A stretch of 64,000 nucleotides of DNA from Nitzschia sp. pyKryTriq1 (GCA_956465555.1 OY101115.1:3100001-3164000), one strand, 5' to 3'. Positions 1 to 11,572 are shown, counted from the stretch's first letter. Numbers and translations are program-made. Notes: generated by a model from the letters alone, not told the origin.

Positions 1-2
1 AT

Positions 3-908
3 CGATCAGATCAGTTGGTATCACCAACATTGGAAATGTGCAAGTCCGTCCTTTCCACATGGTCGAGATCCGAGTCTTCCCGTCGGGCATTTCGAGCCGA
101 AAAGTTATTGTCAATCATGACCAAAGACCCAGCTCTTCCAAACCCTGATATCACATGCTACACATCTGTGCTGAATTGCTGGGCCTCCTCTGGCAAAGAC
201 AATGCCCCACGAAGAGCAGAGTTGCTGTTGAGATCCATGGAACTGACCGAGGATGAAAGCTTGCAACCGAATTTGTTGTCGTACTCTTGTGTTCTTAATG
301 CATGGGCGCGATCCAAGGATCCAGACGCCCCCACCCAAGCCGAACTTTTACTGCATGAAATGGAGAAGAAAAATGGTTGGGTAGTCGATAGAGTGGTATA
401 CACTGCCATGATTTCCGTGTGGGGTCGCAGCAAGCGACCAAAATCGATTGCCAAAGCCGAGGCGTATTTCCAGAAACTACAAAGTCTGCAACGATCCTCC
501 ACCGAAGGAGAGGAAAGTGAGGAAGAAACTGCACCAGTACCCGTTGCCACTGTAGTCGAATATACTGCTCTAATTCAAGCCTGGGCATGGCACGTCGCAG
601 ACAATATAAACGAATCGAAACGTGCAGTGGATAGGGTGGAGGAGTTGCTGGAGGAACTCATGGAGAAATATTTCATTAGCAAATTTGAAGGTCATCCTGA
701 TGCCGAAAAGATGCGACCAAATCGGCAGACTTTTGCATCCGTCTTTCGCACCATCAGCAGTGCCCGTCGTATCCCGAATCGCGAAGATCGAGCCAATCGG
801 GCTCTCGGAGAAATGCAAAAGCTCAACTTGGAGCCAACTACGTACATTCTCAACTTGATTGAGAAATGCTCTCGAAGTTCCAAGAAACCAAAGCGTAAAG
901 CAGACTGA
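3..908 (+). CDS. Pentatricopeptide repeat (PPR) protein, 5' end missing
   Basis: The frame is open to the left edge with no convincing start codon, so this is the 3' part of a longer gene; it ends with TGA at 906-908. The roughly 300 visible residues hold about five PPR-like units of 35-45 residues, recognisable by the recurring YTSVLNCWA, YSCVLNAWARS, YTAMISVWGRS and YTALIQAWA helices followed by AELLL-type second helices. This long, Trp-rich variant is common in diatom PPR proteins. PPR proteins bind RNA in organelles and act in processing, stability or translation. The C-terminus is basic (SRSSKKPKRKAD). Target RNA and organelle cannot be inferred because the N-terminus is absent. Confidence 0.85.
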   Translation, partial: RSDQLVSPTLEMCKSVLSTWSRSESSRRAFRAEKLLSIMTKDPALPNPDITCYTSVLNCWASSGKDNAPRRAELLLRSMELTEDESLQPNLLSYSCVLNAWARSKDPDAPTQAELLLHEMEKKNGWVVDRVVYTAMISVWGRSKRPKSIAKAEAYFQKLQSLQRSSTEGEESEEETAPVPVATVVEYTALIQAWAWHVADNINESKRAVDRVEELLEELMEKYFISKFEGHPDAEKMRPNRQTFASVFRTISSARRIPNREDRANRALGEMQKLNLEPTTYILNLIEKCSRSSKKPKRKAD

Positions 909-1165
909 ACCACTCAGTGGTTGCCAAGGCTTTCTGTAGGTGCTGCTATTACTCATACTGGCACTCAAACAGCAACGCAAAAAAATCCATTAAACCAAGT
1001 GATGATGACCTATTCAGCATAGTACTACGCGTAGTCTCCCAACGAGTACACCAAATATAGTAATATACATGCATTTAGACATTACCAGGACAGTGTTTGG
1101 TCTGTGATTGTACAGCCGTGATTCTTTCACAATAATCAAGTCAAGTCAAGGATAGAGGTCTCTTC

Positions 1166-2471
1166 TTATCGTTTTCGCACAGTGCCACTTTCGTCCATAA
1201 AAGGAACTTGTTCCGAGTCGTCATTGTCTTTGGAACTCATTTCAATGTCATCACCAGGTGTCATTGCCTTCATCGGTGAACCAACAATGGCAGGCGCAAG
1301 CGAGGAATCTGGGTTTTTGGCTTGCGTCTTTTCTAACACTGAAACGTAGGAATAGCGCGCCGAGCCCAACAAGACCACCAGAATACCGCTTCCATTCAGA
1401 GGCGTAATCGGCGTAGCAAAGATTATTGTTGAGATGGCGATCATGAGAACTTGCTTGACATTTGCGGCGATACATAAAGTCAGGGGGGAGGTCAATTTAT
1501 TCGCCATGAGAGAACAGATATTGAGAGAAAACGAAAATATTCCACTCATGAGCACCACGGCTGCGGGATAGTAGGTACTGTATAGATCCGTTCGGGTCGC
1601 AATCGAGTTGATCTCTCCGGTCAAAAAGCTCAAAATAATACACTGAATCATTGCGAGTGGGGCCATGTGTGCTAGAAGATCTACTGGATGAAGCTTGAGG
1701 GCCCCCGTCAGCATTTCACCGGAAGCTACCACCTTGAGAGCTGCAAGAAGGACACAGCAGCTAGTGTAGAAGAAACCGAGAGCGGTGTAAGTCATGTCGC
1801 CAAAGCAGGCCATGGCCACCCCGACGACAATCGGAACTACGGCAATGATACGGTTCGGTGAGATGGACTTTTTAAGACAGAGCCCCATGACGATGGTGAT
1901 TGCACTTCGTAAAAGAATGCATGATAAACAAGTTAGAACAATAATGTGGAACTCCCCAAACGGGCCAGTGAAAGACCATTTGCAACTTACGGGACCAAAG
2001 ATCTCATGACCTGGTTGAAATTAACAGAGACATAGCGCAAAGATACATTTCCTATGGCAATGTTCAGGGAGAAGATGACCGAAAAGGCGATGATGTACTT
2101 TTTCCCTGCGTTGTCCAATTCTTTCCGGGTGATATTCCCCAGCAGTCGTTGGAAGACTCCTGTGCGTCCGAACTCCTTATCGGTTGCTAGGGACTGAAAG
2201 ACAAGCTGACTGCCGATCGAGTTGCATACCATATGCACAAAACTCAAGAAGTACGGATAATGAAAGTCGACAGTTGCAAAAGCGGCTTTGTTTAAAAGCG
2301 TGACTCCGATATTGTTGACTGTCCACAGCAACAGCCATGTGCTGACCCAGGAACAGAAAAATGAGAGAATGAACGACGATGAGTCGAGAAGTTCGATGAT
2401 TCAGTTTACTCAATGCTTCATTTAGCAACTCTAACTGCCACTTACGTTGATGCATCACGAAAGATACTCAT
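1166..2471 (-). CDS. TPT/DMT-family sugar-phosphate or nucleotide-sugar transporter (paralog 1)
   Basis: Three exons close to one 371-residue frame: 2446-2471, 1991-2341 and 1166-1904, with introns of 104 and 86 bp bearing GTAAG donors and AG acceptors. The first exon codes only nine amino acids. The protein is a multi-pass membrane protein of the triose-phosphate-transporter branch of the drug/metabolite transporter superfamily, with landmarks [13 protein letters not shown] near the N-terminus, [28 protein letters not shown] and, near the end, NVKQVLM. Such carriers exchange phosphorylated sugars or nucleotide sugars across plastid, ER or Golgi membranes; the substrate is not predictable here. 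The C-terminal tail is acidic and cytosol-like. It is head-to-head with a close paralog at 3938-5166, which has the same tiny first exon but lacks the second intron. Confidence 0.88.
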
Positions 2472-3011
2472 AGTGACACTACTTATTAATTGGTCAAAAT
2501 GTGGGGCGGCCTACCAGTGCCAAGACTATTGTTTGTTGAACTATTCTCGAAGCGATGTTCTACTGTACCGGTATGTCTTGTGCATCAGACCAAGGTCAGA
2601 AAGACTGATCAGGGATCTTCATGGCCGTTTTTGAAATGACCTCGGCCCTCTTTTCTGGCTTTGCAGAAGAGCAACGCGCAAAGCCTCATCACGAGTAAAA
2701 GCGCGCGTGAGATGCATGCGTTTTCAAAAAAGTCAAAGCAAGGAACAACTTCATTCATCCTCATGGATCGATGCGCCTGTACGTCACCACCATGAATTAA
2801 AAATGTATCTATCTGTTCATACCTGTAAACACGAATCTTTGGTAAAACAATAAGGGATTTTTTAACAATAATATTGTGGTGTCTCTAGAGACTACTCTGT
2901 ATTGCTCTGATCCCTTCTGCTTGATCAACCAATTTGGGGGCCGGACGCCGGATGGACCTCGAAAACGGACAACGCAAAACGCAACGGACATGTGTTGGAG
3001 AGTGTTGCTCA

Positions 3012-3559
3012 TGATGATTCGAAGGAATCGAATATTGAGACACGCGGCGAATGATTCTGTATAATTCTGAAGGATTCGGAGAGAATCGAAGACCCCCGGA
3101 GAACATCGGAGAAACGATATGAAGAACGACACACGTTTGACCGAAAGTACATGAGAAGAAAATAGTAGAGTAGAAGTGCTTATAATTTTAGTAAGCGGAC
3201 ATTACGCTAAAGAGACACGAGAGTTTGTAACACGCTTCGAAGCGAAAGGTTAAGACGAACCTCGTTTGAAGCAACGATCCGTTACTGAAATTGATCAACA
3301 GATAAGGGCTTGAACACAGAGCTAAGGTAAAAAGAGCTTGATGATTCGAAGGAATCGAATATTGAGACACGCGGCGAATGATTCTGTATAATTCTGAAGG
3401 ATTCGGAGAGAATCGAAGACCCCCGGAGAACATCGGAGAAACGATATGAAGAACGACACACGTTTGACCGAAAGTACATGAGAAGAAAATAGTAGAGTAG
3501 AAGTGCTTATAATTTTAGTAAGCGGACATTACGCTAAAGAGACACGAGAGTTTGTAACA
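3012..3559. repeat. 221-bp direct repeat pair between the transporter genes
   Basis: Two copies, 3012-3232 and 3339-3559, appear identical over 221 bp with an offset of 327 bp and a 106-bp spacer. Both lie in the shared upstream region of the divergent transporter pair. Neither copy carries a convincing gene; short open frames in it simply repeat. No target-site duplication or terminal inverted repeat is evident, so I call it a local segmental repeat, possibly a transposon fragment. The rest of 2472-3937 shows no gene. Confidence 0.85.
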
Positions 3560-3937
3560 GACATGTTCAATGTTGTGATGGTGAATGGTGACGAATGAAT
3601 CATCTGAATCTTCTTGCTACACTACGGTAGTACCAGCAGCTCGGGTGAGAATGTCAGAAAAAATGTGAACGGGACAAACGCGCGCGAAACGGGAACGTGA
3701 GGAAGTCTGCCATACCACCAACCGCAACTCCCATTAAAAAAACACAAACCACAAACAATGCTTTCCAATTTCCAACACAACTTGAAGCAAAAAACGATCC
3801 GTGGGAAGAAGTGAGAAAGACAACAGAAACGAGAGAAGAACAGCTCGTCTCGACCGCAACTTGTACATTCGTAGAAGCTAAGCACCGAGACTTCACGGCT
3901 GTGTAAAAAAGCTGTCGCCAGCAGCAGCAGGATCAGC

Positions 3938-5166
3938 ATGAAATTCATGGAAGACGCCTCGTTGTAAGTGTGCAACGAATCTCTGCGTGGAGGCTTTTTA
4001 TCTGGCAGAAATAAATATCAGGCAACGGCTCACGCCTGCCTGCTTGTTCTTCACATAGTATTTGGCTCGTGGTGTGGACAGTCAACAATGTGGGGGTCAC
4101 AATGCTAAACAAACTTGCCTTTTCGACGGTCGATTTCAAATATCCTTACTTTTTATCTTTCGTGCATATGGTCTGCAACTCTTTGGGGACATACTACGTG
4201 TTCTGGAGCTTAAAGCGCGACGCAAAGACGGGACGAGAAGGACTCTTCCATAAATGGTTTGGAGACAATTTAGTGCGAAAGGATCTCGACAAGACGGGGC
4301 AACGGTATATTTTCCTCTTTTCATTAATATTTTCCATGAACATTGCCATCGGAAATGTTTCGTTGAGGTATGTTTCGGTGAATTTCAATCAAGTGATGAG
4401 GTCATTAGTTCCTGCCTTTTCGATTGTTATGGGCATGATGGTGGGAAGAAAATTTTCCTTGCGGAGAGTGCTTTCGGTGACACCGATCGTGGTCGGGGTG
4501 GCGATGGCGTGTTTTGGAGACATGACATATACGGCACTCGGATTCTTTTACACCAGTTGCTGCGTAATATTGTCGGCCCTGAAAGTGGTAGCTGCTGGGG
4601 AAATGTTAACTGGACCTCTGAAAATGCATCCTGTCGATTTGTTGGGGCATCTGGCTCCGTTAGCGATGATGCAATGCTTGGCTTTAAGTATGGGGACAGG
4701 AGAGTTCTTCGAGATCCTAGCACGCCCCGAATTATATTGGACCGACATGAAACCCTTGGTCGTGGTGACTATCAGTGGGTTCTTTTCCTTTTCTCTCAAC
4801 GTCACCTCGTTCATGACCAACAAAATGACATCTCCGCTGACGTTATGCATAGCTGGGAACGTGAAACAAGTCCTCATGATTGGTATCAGCACTATCATAT
4901 TTTCAACACCCATCACGTTTTTAAATGGAGCAGGAATCGTCGTTGTCCTGGCTGGCTCTTCATTATATTCTTACGTCTCGCTGAAAGAAAAGAATCAGGC
5001 AACAAGTGAAGAAGTGAAAACCGAGTCCGTATCATTAATAGGACAAGGGTCGGAAGATGAGGATAAAATTCCAGAAGTTGCTATGAGCCCAATCAAATCA
5101 CAAAATACTAGTGTCCAAATGCGAGGATTTGGTGGGGACCCCTCAAAAATACCTCTGAGTGTTTGA
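3938..5166 (+). CDS. TPT/DMT-family sugar-phosphate or nucleotide-sugar transporter (paralog 2)
   Basis: Two exons, 3938-3963 and 4059-5166, give a 377-residue protein; the 95-bp intron has GTAAG/AG borders and interrupts the frame at the same place and phase as intron 1 of the paralog on the other strand. The sequence is co-linear with that paralog throughout: [63 protein letters not shown] and NVKQVLM are shared. About ten hydrophobic segments are expected. The second intron of paralog 1 (after SLVP) is absent here, so an intron was gained or lost after duplication. The tail beyond the last helix (about 55 residues) is hydrophilic and diverged. Two in-frame ATGs open the first exon (3938 and 3947); I chose the first. 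Confidence 0.88.
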
Positions 5167-5897
5167 GAAGCCTAGCGAGAAGCGGCTGAATGGATCCGCT
5201 GTTTGCACCGCTGGCCTTCCCACACGAAACGAAAGACGAGCAGGTATCGGAGAACGAATCTTCGATGCATCGGCGTTTAGTAACAAATCAAGGCGTATAG
5301 TGCTGTCTATCTCCTAAAGGGAGGGAATGAGCACACATGTCGCTGCTATCAGGTGCCTACTGTATTGGGTACGAAGACTGTCAAGCTGTCTACTGGAAGA
5401 ATCTTGAAAAAGTCCCAGTTCGCTACATTCTTTTGCATTCCTGGTATGATGTTATCCGGCCAAATAGATGAGGTCTTTACCATTTATGGTAGTGGCTGTA
5501 TCGAACTGTGCCTGTGTAGACTATTAGTTGGGAGGAGAGAGGAACAGGAATGCGTACGTAGTTACCGGTAAAATACTCGTACAGAGAGAGGGGTGAGGCA
5601 AATAAAGATCGAAGATCGTCCTTTTCAAAGTTGCGCGTAGGATTTTCTATGAACCCTACCTGCACGTGTATTCGCGCGCTATTTTGCAAGAGCAAAAAAT
5701 GGCGCGAATGTTGGCACACGCCGGCCAGCAGTACGTATCTCGTCGTGATCGCATTGTTAACAGCAGGGAGCAAGGCACTTTACACTACTTTACGAACCAT
5801 ACCGGTACAGGTACAGTACCGGTACAAGTATTGTTGACTTGTATCCTACATCCTACCATAAACTCTACCTCTATTAAAATCAAAGCAGCAATCCAAC
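5167..5897. other. Intergenic, no gene seen
   Basis: Short open frames only, with no codon pattern or domain. The right end contains a GTAC-rich palindromic stretch around 5805-5832, of a type recurring in many spacers of this window. Confidence 0.6.
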
Positions 5898-6616
5898 ATG
5901 GCACTCATGGAAGACGTTCAACAAAAGGGTGTTGCATCGCCAGGCTCGTCTGCCGTTCCCGACGCAGAAATGCTGTCCCCCGACTCGGACTCGGACTCGT
6001 CACCATCGCCATCGTCGGCTGCCAGGACGAAGGAGAAGGAAAATCGAAAACAGGAAGAACGGACATGTCACATGATGCCGTGCTCCATTGACTATCAGGG
6101 CATGGCGTCCACGCATGTCTACTTTCGTCCGGTGGAAGCCGACGGTGTTCTCAGCAGCACGTTTCGTGGTCGCGGTCTCTTGGCGCTCTCGTCCACCCCT
6201 AAGCAGGACAAAAATAGGAATAATCATGAGGATGACGATGTTGATAAAGACCAGCAATACTTGTCTGCGGCCTTGCTTTCGGTCCAAAATCAACAATTGC
6301 AAATCAAGGCGGAAATCGATGATATTTTGGAATGGCATCACGAACACAATCCTGAAACATTGTTCCTTCGAAACAGCGATGGTACGGCCACCAGTCGCGT
6401 GGAAGTGGCACAAGACTGGTGCGAAGTCGCTCTTGCGGTACGTCCTTTACATACAGCACAGACAATAGTGCATCGCCATAGACTAGACTAGACTAGCGAT
6501 TGTACGAGTTCAATCCTCTCACCTTTTTCTTCTCTTTTGTTTCATTCCACGATGCATCCCTTCAATTCCAGTTGCACGAGGCTATTCCTGTGGAACAAAA
6601 AGTGCCCGTGGCCTAA
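5898..6616 (+). CDS. RNASEH2C: Ribonuclease H2 subunit C
   Basis: Two exons, 5898-6437 and 6572-6616, joined by a 134-bp GTACGT...CAG intron, give 194 residues; the second exon codes only LHEAIPVEQKVPVA. The recognisable core is MMPCSIDYQGMASTHVYFRP followed by STFRGRGLLALSS, matching the conserved LPC-I-x-G-A and FRGR-L elements of the non-catalytic C subunit. In the trimeric RNase H2 this subunit pairs with subunit B to support the catalytic A subunit, which removes ribonucleotides from DNA in the nucleus. The N-terminus is a Ser/Asp-rich low-complexity stretch, and a second acidic loop (NNHEDDDVDKDQQ) is inserted mid-protein. Assignment rests on the two motifs and normal family length. Confidence 0.82.
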
Positions 6617-7029
6617 GTAATAACATCTCAATCTCGGGTTGAGAAACGTGACTTGTGAAAAAGTCCTCCTCTGCTGCGTACCGTACTTGAGTGTGGAGTA
6701 CTTGTATACAATTCCAGACTCTACTCTAGACTGGCGGGTGACTAACAACATCAGATTACATTCGTTTGAGTACGAGTACGTTCCGTAAGGAACTAGATAA
6801 CATGAGAAGTAAAGCTGGGTTACAAACCAAGACGAACATAGATAACGGTACGCTCTACTCGTACAGTACATTGTATTTGAAGTAGACTCTACTGCTCGAG
6901 AGGTACATGCAGCACTATCCTATTAGGTGTTGTCGGACTAAACTTTTTGGCTGTCCAGGAATCAATCCTGCGACGCACCTAGCCAAGGACAAAAAGGTAT
7001 CATTGAATTCTTTCCTTCTCCTTTCCTTT
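6617..7029. other. Intergenic, no gene seen
   Basis: Lies between the 3' ends of RNASEH2C and the LRR gene on the other strand. It shows TA-rich and GTAC-type simple sequence and no supportable gene. Confidence 0.6.
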
Positions 7030-8505
7030 TTAAGATTCACTGCATTGTTCCCCACAGCATGTGCAGCACGTATCGGCACAGACCACTTCGCCGTCACAGT
7101 CAGCCTCTAGCTCGTCGAGGCGTCCAAAAGGTGATCGTCTCGCGCAAAGTTCATCGGGCATGGTTCCCGTCAAGTCGTTCCCTTGCAGATCCAGCAACTT
7201 CATCTTCGTCAACGCGCCAATTTCAGTGGGGATCGGACCCGAAAGTTCGTTGCCGTACAACCACATTTGGATCATGTCCGTCATTTGACCAATTTCCGTA
7301 GGGATGGTTCCTGTAAGACCACAGTTGGTGAGAGACAGACTCACCAAAGTGTCTACAGTGGTCATGTTTGTCGGCATCGGGCCGGCAAACCCTGGATTGT
7401 CATCAACCCAGAGTTCAAAGATCTTGGGCATTTTCGAGATGAAGTCGATGCCACCATCTAAGAAGCTAAATCCAGCGTACAGATATTCCAAGTTTGGAAG
7501 AGTGACCAAATCATCAGGAAGGGTGCTGTTGTAGGCGTTTCCATCCATGACCAAATAGTTCAGGTCAGTCAGGCCACCCCACATGCCCTCGGGGAGAGCA
7601 CCAAAGTACAGCGAATAGGAAAAGTCCAGTTCCTTGAGCTTGATGAGTTTTCCGAGATGGGTGGGCACACCGTCATATTCAAAGGAGGTGGTACCGAAGA
7701 AAAGGTACTCGAGATTGGTGAGTTCGCCCAAGAAAGCGTTACCCTCTTCTCCCTTGTTGTGCACCAAGTTGTTGTAGAGATCCAAGTAAGTCAAGGAGTC
7801 CTTCAAGTAGGCCACTTCAGCGGGAAAGGAGCCTGTTAGACCGTTGGTGTCAAGTTCAATCTTGGACACGCGGTTCTCATCGTTACAGGTGATTCCGTGC
7901 CAGTCACAGACTTCTCCAGCACGCATGAGCCAGCCACGGTTGCTAAACCAGCCGGGCAGAGCGACGTCTTCACCAAAGTGAAAGTCAGTCCAAGCATTGC
8001 GGGTTGAGTAGGTGGCGAAGAAAATACAAGCAAGCGCGTACAGTTGCAGAGCTTGGTCTTCCATGGTCAAGTTGGGGTACTGAGTCGCGGGCAGCGTCTG
8101 CGTCATGACCCAAGTGAGCGCCTTGGATTGATAACTCAGCGGATCCTCGAATTCGGTGCCGCCATTTCGAGCCGCTTCAACGATGACATCCATAACCAAG
8201 TTGGCCGTGGTGGGGGTGGGCCCAGGAGTTCCGTTTTCGAAAACGGAAGGTGCCCCAGCCGGAGCTGTTTCCCCCTTTCCGGAACTCACACCAACCGCGA
8301 TACCAACAATGATACCCACGACCGAAAGACCAATCACGGCATACAGACAGTATTTTCGGAGGCCTCCGCTCTGCTTCTCGCGGTTGGTAGAGCCGCCCGC
8401 CATTTCGGCTTCATAATCGGTAAAATCAGGCGAAGAAGACTGGGGGTTTTCCACAGTATTTCCCCAGTCGTCTTGCACTTCGAACTCGTTGTCTTTTCTT
8501 CCCAT
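7030..8505 (-). CDS. Single-pass transmembrane LRR protein (diatom LRR receptor-like), copy A
   Basis: A single exon codes for 491 residues from ATG at 8503-8505. A hydrophilic N-terminal tail of about 50 residues precedes one membrane segment (about 51-73, YAVIGLSVVGIIVGIAVGV) with no cleavable signal, suggesting a type II protein with the LRRs outside. A cap region contains the plant-like CDWHGITCN motif, followed by about eight LRRs of the plant-extracellular type (for example LTGSFPAEVAYL, LTGTIPTEIGQM, LSGPIPTEIGAL). It ends in a cysteine cluster, CADTCCTCCGEQC. There is no kinase domain. The nearest relative is copy B, divergently oriented at 11573-13216, with the same architecture and tail. 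A surface-recognition or adhesion role is an inference. Confidence 0.88.
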   Translation of the reverse strand: MGRKDNEFEVQDDWGNTVENPQSSSPDFTDYEAEMAGGSTNREKQSGGLRKYCLYAVIGLSVVGIIVGIAVGVSSGKGETAPAGAPSVFENGTPGPTPTTANLVMDVIVEAARNGGTEFEDPLSYQSKALTWVMTQTLPATQYPNLTMEDQALQLYALACIFFATYSTRNAWTDFHFGEDVALPGWFSNRGWLMRAGEVCDWHGITCNDENRVSKIELDTNGLTGSFPAEVAYLKDSLTYLDLYNNLVHNKGEEGNAFLGELTNLEYLFFGTTSFEYDGVPTHLGKLIKLKELDFSYSLYFGALPEGMWGGLTDLNYLVMDGNAYNSTLPDDLVTLPNLEYLYAGFSFLDGGIDFISKMPKIFELWVDDNPGFAGPMPTNMTTVDTLVSLSLTNCGLTGTIPTEIGQMTDMIQMWLYGNELSGPIPTEIGALTKMKLLDLQGNDLTGTMPDELCARRSPFGRLDELEADCDGEVVCADTCCTCCGEQCSES

Positions 8506-9544
8506 GGTTGAAACGATTGGACTGGTGGACTAATGTATTCGAACCGAGTACGGTACAAGTAGAAAGAGTGGTCCACTTCGTACCGCAACAACGAACTTGG
8601 TTCTCGCTGCTGGGCTCCGTCAACAACGTCGTCGCGTGGTGGTCCGAAACTTTCGATTTTGGGGCCTCGGTTGGTCCGTTACAGAGGTGCGCGCCGCTCC
8701 ATCCGTCCAACGCACGAGTATCTGCTACGGTACGAAAGTACGAGTATCAGGAACTTGTAGTGTTTGTGGGTGCACAAGCCGGCCAATTTGTCACGACTAT
8801 CCAGAATTGAGACAAATGAACATTACAGTATCTTAAGAAATGTATATTATATAAATTCCCGCGCAGCCGGAGTTGTGTCGTTTCAAATGCTGACACGCGC
8901 GACTTGTCCAACCAATGCTCTAAATCCATATCCCACCAAAAATCGGAGATGCACGAACAACGGGAGTGAAATAAACTTCTTTTGTCGATAGATGATGAAG
9001 AACAATGATGATGAACGCATGACATGATAGTCTCTCATCAGTTGGTGGAGCTCTGCTCGTGGTACCAGGTAGTAGTCTACTGTGAATGTAGTCGAAAAAT
9101 AATCTACCATAAAATCTACTAACAATAACACGGGGTTCTCATCTCCGAAATCGTACAAGTCGGTGCGCTCTCACCCCTTTTGGACGCGAAATGCGTCAAG
9201 TCGGTTGGAGAGCCGAAAGCACACGGTGGGCACGCGGTGTCAACAAGTCGCGAAACACAACAGTAGCTAGTATTATGATGCATCTCGTAGCAGTACTTGT
9301 ACAACTACTTGTACTTGTACTCGTCTCTACTCTAGCTAGAGCTACTAGCTAGTAGTAGAGTAGAGAGCTGAGGTAATTTAGTAACTACTGTCACTCTAGT
9401 AGTACTAAGTACTATATCGTAAAGCAGCGAAGTACTAGTACTACTACACTCTGTGGCTGCTTTACGATATTACAAGTACTGACTAAAAATAATTCTAGAG
9501 AGTCGCTAGCTTGCTCGCTGATGGCACTACACAGTACTACTACT

Positions 9545-10130
9545 ATGTGGCTTGTTTATCCTGCTTGAGACGACGGGCTTCTTCTTTTTGATAGGCATCT
9601 TCCTCTGCCATTTGCTTGCTTGATCTCGTATTCGGTCAGCAGTGGTAGGTATTCCCTCCGGCGGTACTAGCTGCTCAATGATGGATGAGGCTTCTTTCGT
9701 TTTGCTGCTGGTATTGTTCTTCTTCCCCCTGTTGAAAGCTAGCAGTATTCTTCCTCTGACGATGATGAGAGATTTTTCCTTTTGAGGAATGCTTCTCCTG
9801 GAGTAGCTGCAATGCCTGGACTCGGATCGGGCAGAATGATTTCTTCTTCGTTGTCATCCTCATCATTGTCGTCGTCAATATCATCCTCATTATTCTTCAC
9901 CACCAGTGCGGCTTCTGGAGGTGGTTGCGCTGTGTCATTTCCTCTGCTCTCTCGTTGTGCTGCTTCTGCTGATTTGACAGCAACAGGAATGCGCGGTGCT
10001 TTCTTTTATGTTTCTTTGGGTGCCATTTGCTGTTCCTCGAGAAGAAGCTTGGCATGGAATAAAATTCGTGGGGCCGCCGTATGAAGATTCTCACGTGCTG
10101 CTGCTGCTGCTGCTGCTGTTACCGTCGTCC
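9545..10130 (-). pseudogene. Possible decayed gene with acidic and Gln-rich coding remnants
   Basis: On the minus strand several stretches read like real protein but lie in different frames: a segment with HAKLLLEEQQMAPKE, an acidic run with DDNDEDDNEEEIILPDPSPG, a Gln/Glu-rich run, a stretch containing SSIIEQLVPPEGIPTTADRI, and a final coiled-coil-like MAEEDAYQKEEARRLKQDKQ ending at a TAG near 9546. No combination of consensus introns that I found joins them into one frame. Either this is a pseudogene with several frame changes or a gene whose introns I could not resolve. The family is not recognised. The opposite strand gives only a Ser-rich artefact. Confidence 0.3.
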
Positions 10131-10578
10131 TTTATCATGACGAGCATTATTGTTATTGCGTTGGTGTGAATTGTTTTGTCGAAAAATGCGATGAAAACGA
10201 GCGACGCGGAGGTCGATTTGCGGCGCACAGACAGTACGGTACAGTAGAATTTTTTTCAACTACACAGTAGTGCGTGAACGTTTTGAGGGGTTGTGAACGT
10301 GCGTGTTGTTATCGTGCAGCGTCTGTTCTTTGTCGGGTAGAATAAAACGTCGCAAAAGGCGACGAAACGAGCGACGCGGCGGTAGATTTATTTTTCAGCT
10401 ACCGTCCGAAATCGACTTTCTTCAGTCACCGTAGACCTATTTCTACATACGGGAAATCCGCATCTGGTAGAAAAGTACGACTTCGGTAGATTTTTCAGGG
10501 TTATGTACTGGTACCTGTACGGGTACTCTCTCTCTCTCTCTACTACTGGCTAGTAGAGTAGCTACTCTACAGCTCTAC

Positions 10579-10608
10579 TCTCTCTCTCTCTCTAGAGAGA
10601 GAGAGAGA
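10579..10608. repeat. (CT)n-(AG)n palindrome
   Basis: A run of CT dinucleotides meets a run of AG dinucleotides at a central CTAG, making a self-complementary stem of about 15 bp. It lies in noncoding DNA between the two LRR genes. Confidence 0.75.
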
Positions 10609-11572
10609 ATATCTCTACTCTCTAGTAGAGTAGTAGCATGTACTCGTAGTGACTACTTTTTTGTACGAATTGTCACAAGAGGAGTCGTCGTCATCAGTCA
10701 GTCTACGTACGGGTACCAGTACTGGTACCATTGATGGTACGATGAAGTAGTTCCCCCAATAATAATTAAATAATGTCATTGCATTTCTTTTTGTTGAGCA
10801 AGGGCAGCAGCAGGTCCTCCTCGAGTATCATCCAGGGACCGTAGTGCTACACGATTTTATTATCATTAGGAAAATAGAGGGAGATCTCTCATATCATGAT
10901 GATCTAATACTACATTGTACCCCTTTTACCAGTAGTCCATCGGAACCGGTACATACTCGTACAGGACAGTAATCCTTGACTTTTCATTTTATACACTCTC
11001 TACTCTCTACTAGTAGTAGAGTAGCTCTCTCTCTCTCTCTGCCTCTCTCTACTAGTAGTAGTAGCTAGCTACTCTACATGAGTAGAGAGAGAGGCCAGTA
11101 GAGTAGTACCACCGGTACGGTACCAGGTAGAGGGAGAGTAGAGCATTGTTAGTTGGGAAAAATACAACCACTACCACTACCACTGCTTCCAACGGACCAG
11201 TCAACAAGAATACTTAGGAAAAACGAGCCGGTCGGCTATGTGTGACACGCCAGCAAAGCCACTTCACCTTCCGGGGCGGGCGGACCGAGCGACGCAACGC
11301 TGCTTCGAGCCAAACTGGAAACTCAAAATTGTGCCGCAACTCTCGAAATTTTTGAAAGGTTCATATCATACTCACAACATCCTTTGATTGTCATTGATCC
11401 ATCCATCCTCTGGGAATCTTTGACAGGACGATCACTTTACGAGTATTGATTATTTCTCGCGTCGTTGTTAGCTCGATCGTTATTATCATTGTTGCTGAAG
11501 TGATTATTGATCCCATTCCAACGTTTTAAATTTATCGCACTTTCGCTAAATTCCCACTTGATTTATAGCACA

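Larger units (their letters stand above)
8506..11572. other. 3-kb spacer between divergent LRR genes, rich in simple sequence
   Basis: Contains many tracts built from CTCT/AGAG, TAGTAG and GTAC words (for example 9280-9480, 10510-10640, 10990-11145). A near-perfect (CT)n-(AG)n palindrome lies at about 10579-10608. A possible decayed gene is annotated separately at 9545-10130. No other gene is supportable. Confidence 0.6.

Noticed and set aside
3622-3975. Minus-strand 117-codon frame with a hydrophobic, Cys-rich sequence
   Set aside because: It overlaps the first exon and promoter of the plus-strand transporter and matches nothing; its hydrophobicity follows from T-rich antisense sequence.
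9782-10084. Plus-strand Ser-rich 100-codon frame
   Set aside because: The serine runs are the antisense of an acidic Asp/Glu-coding stretch on the minus strand, which looks more like real coding sequence.
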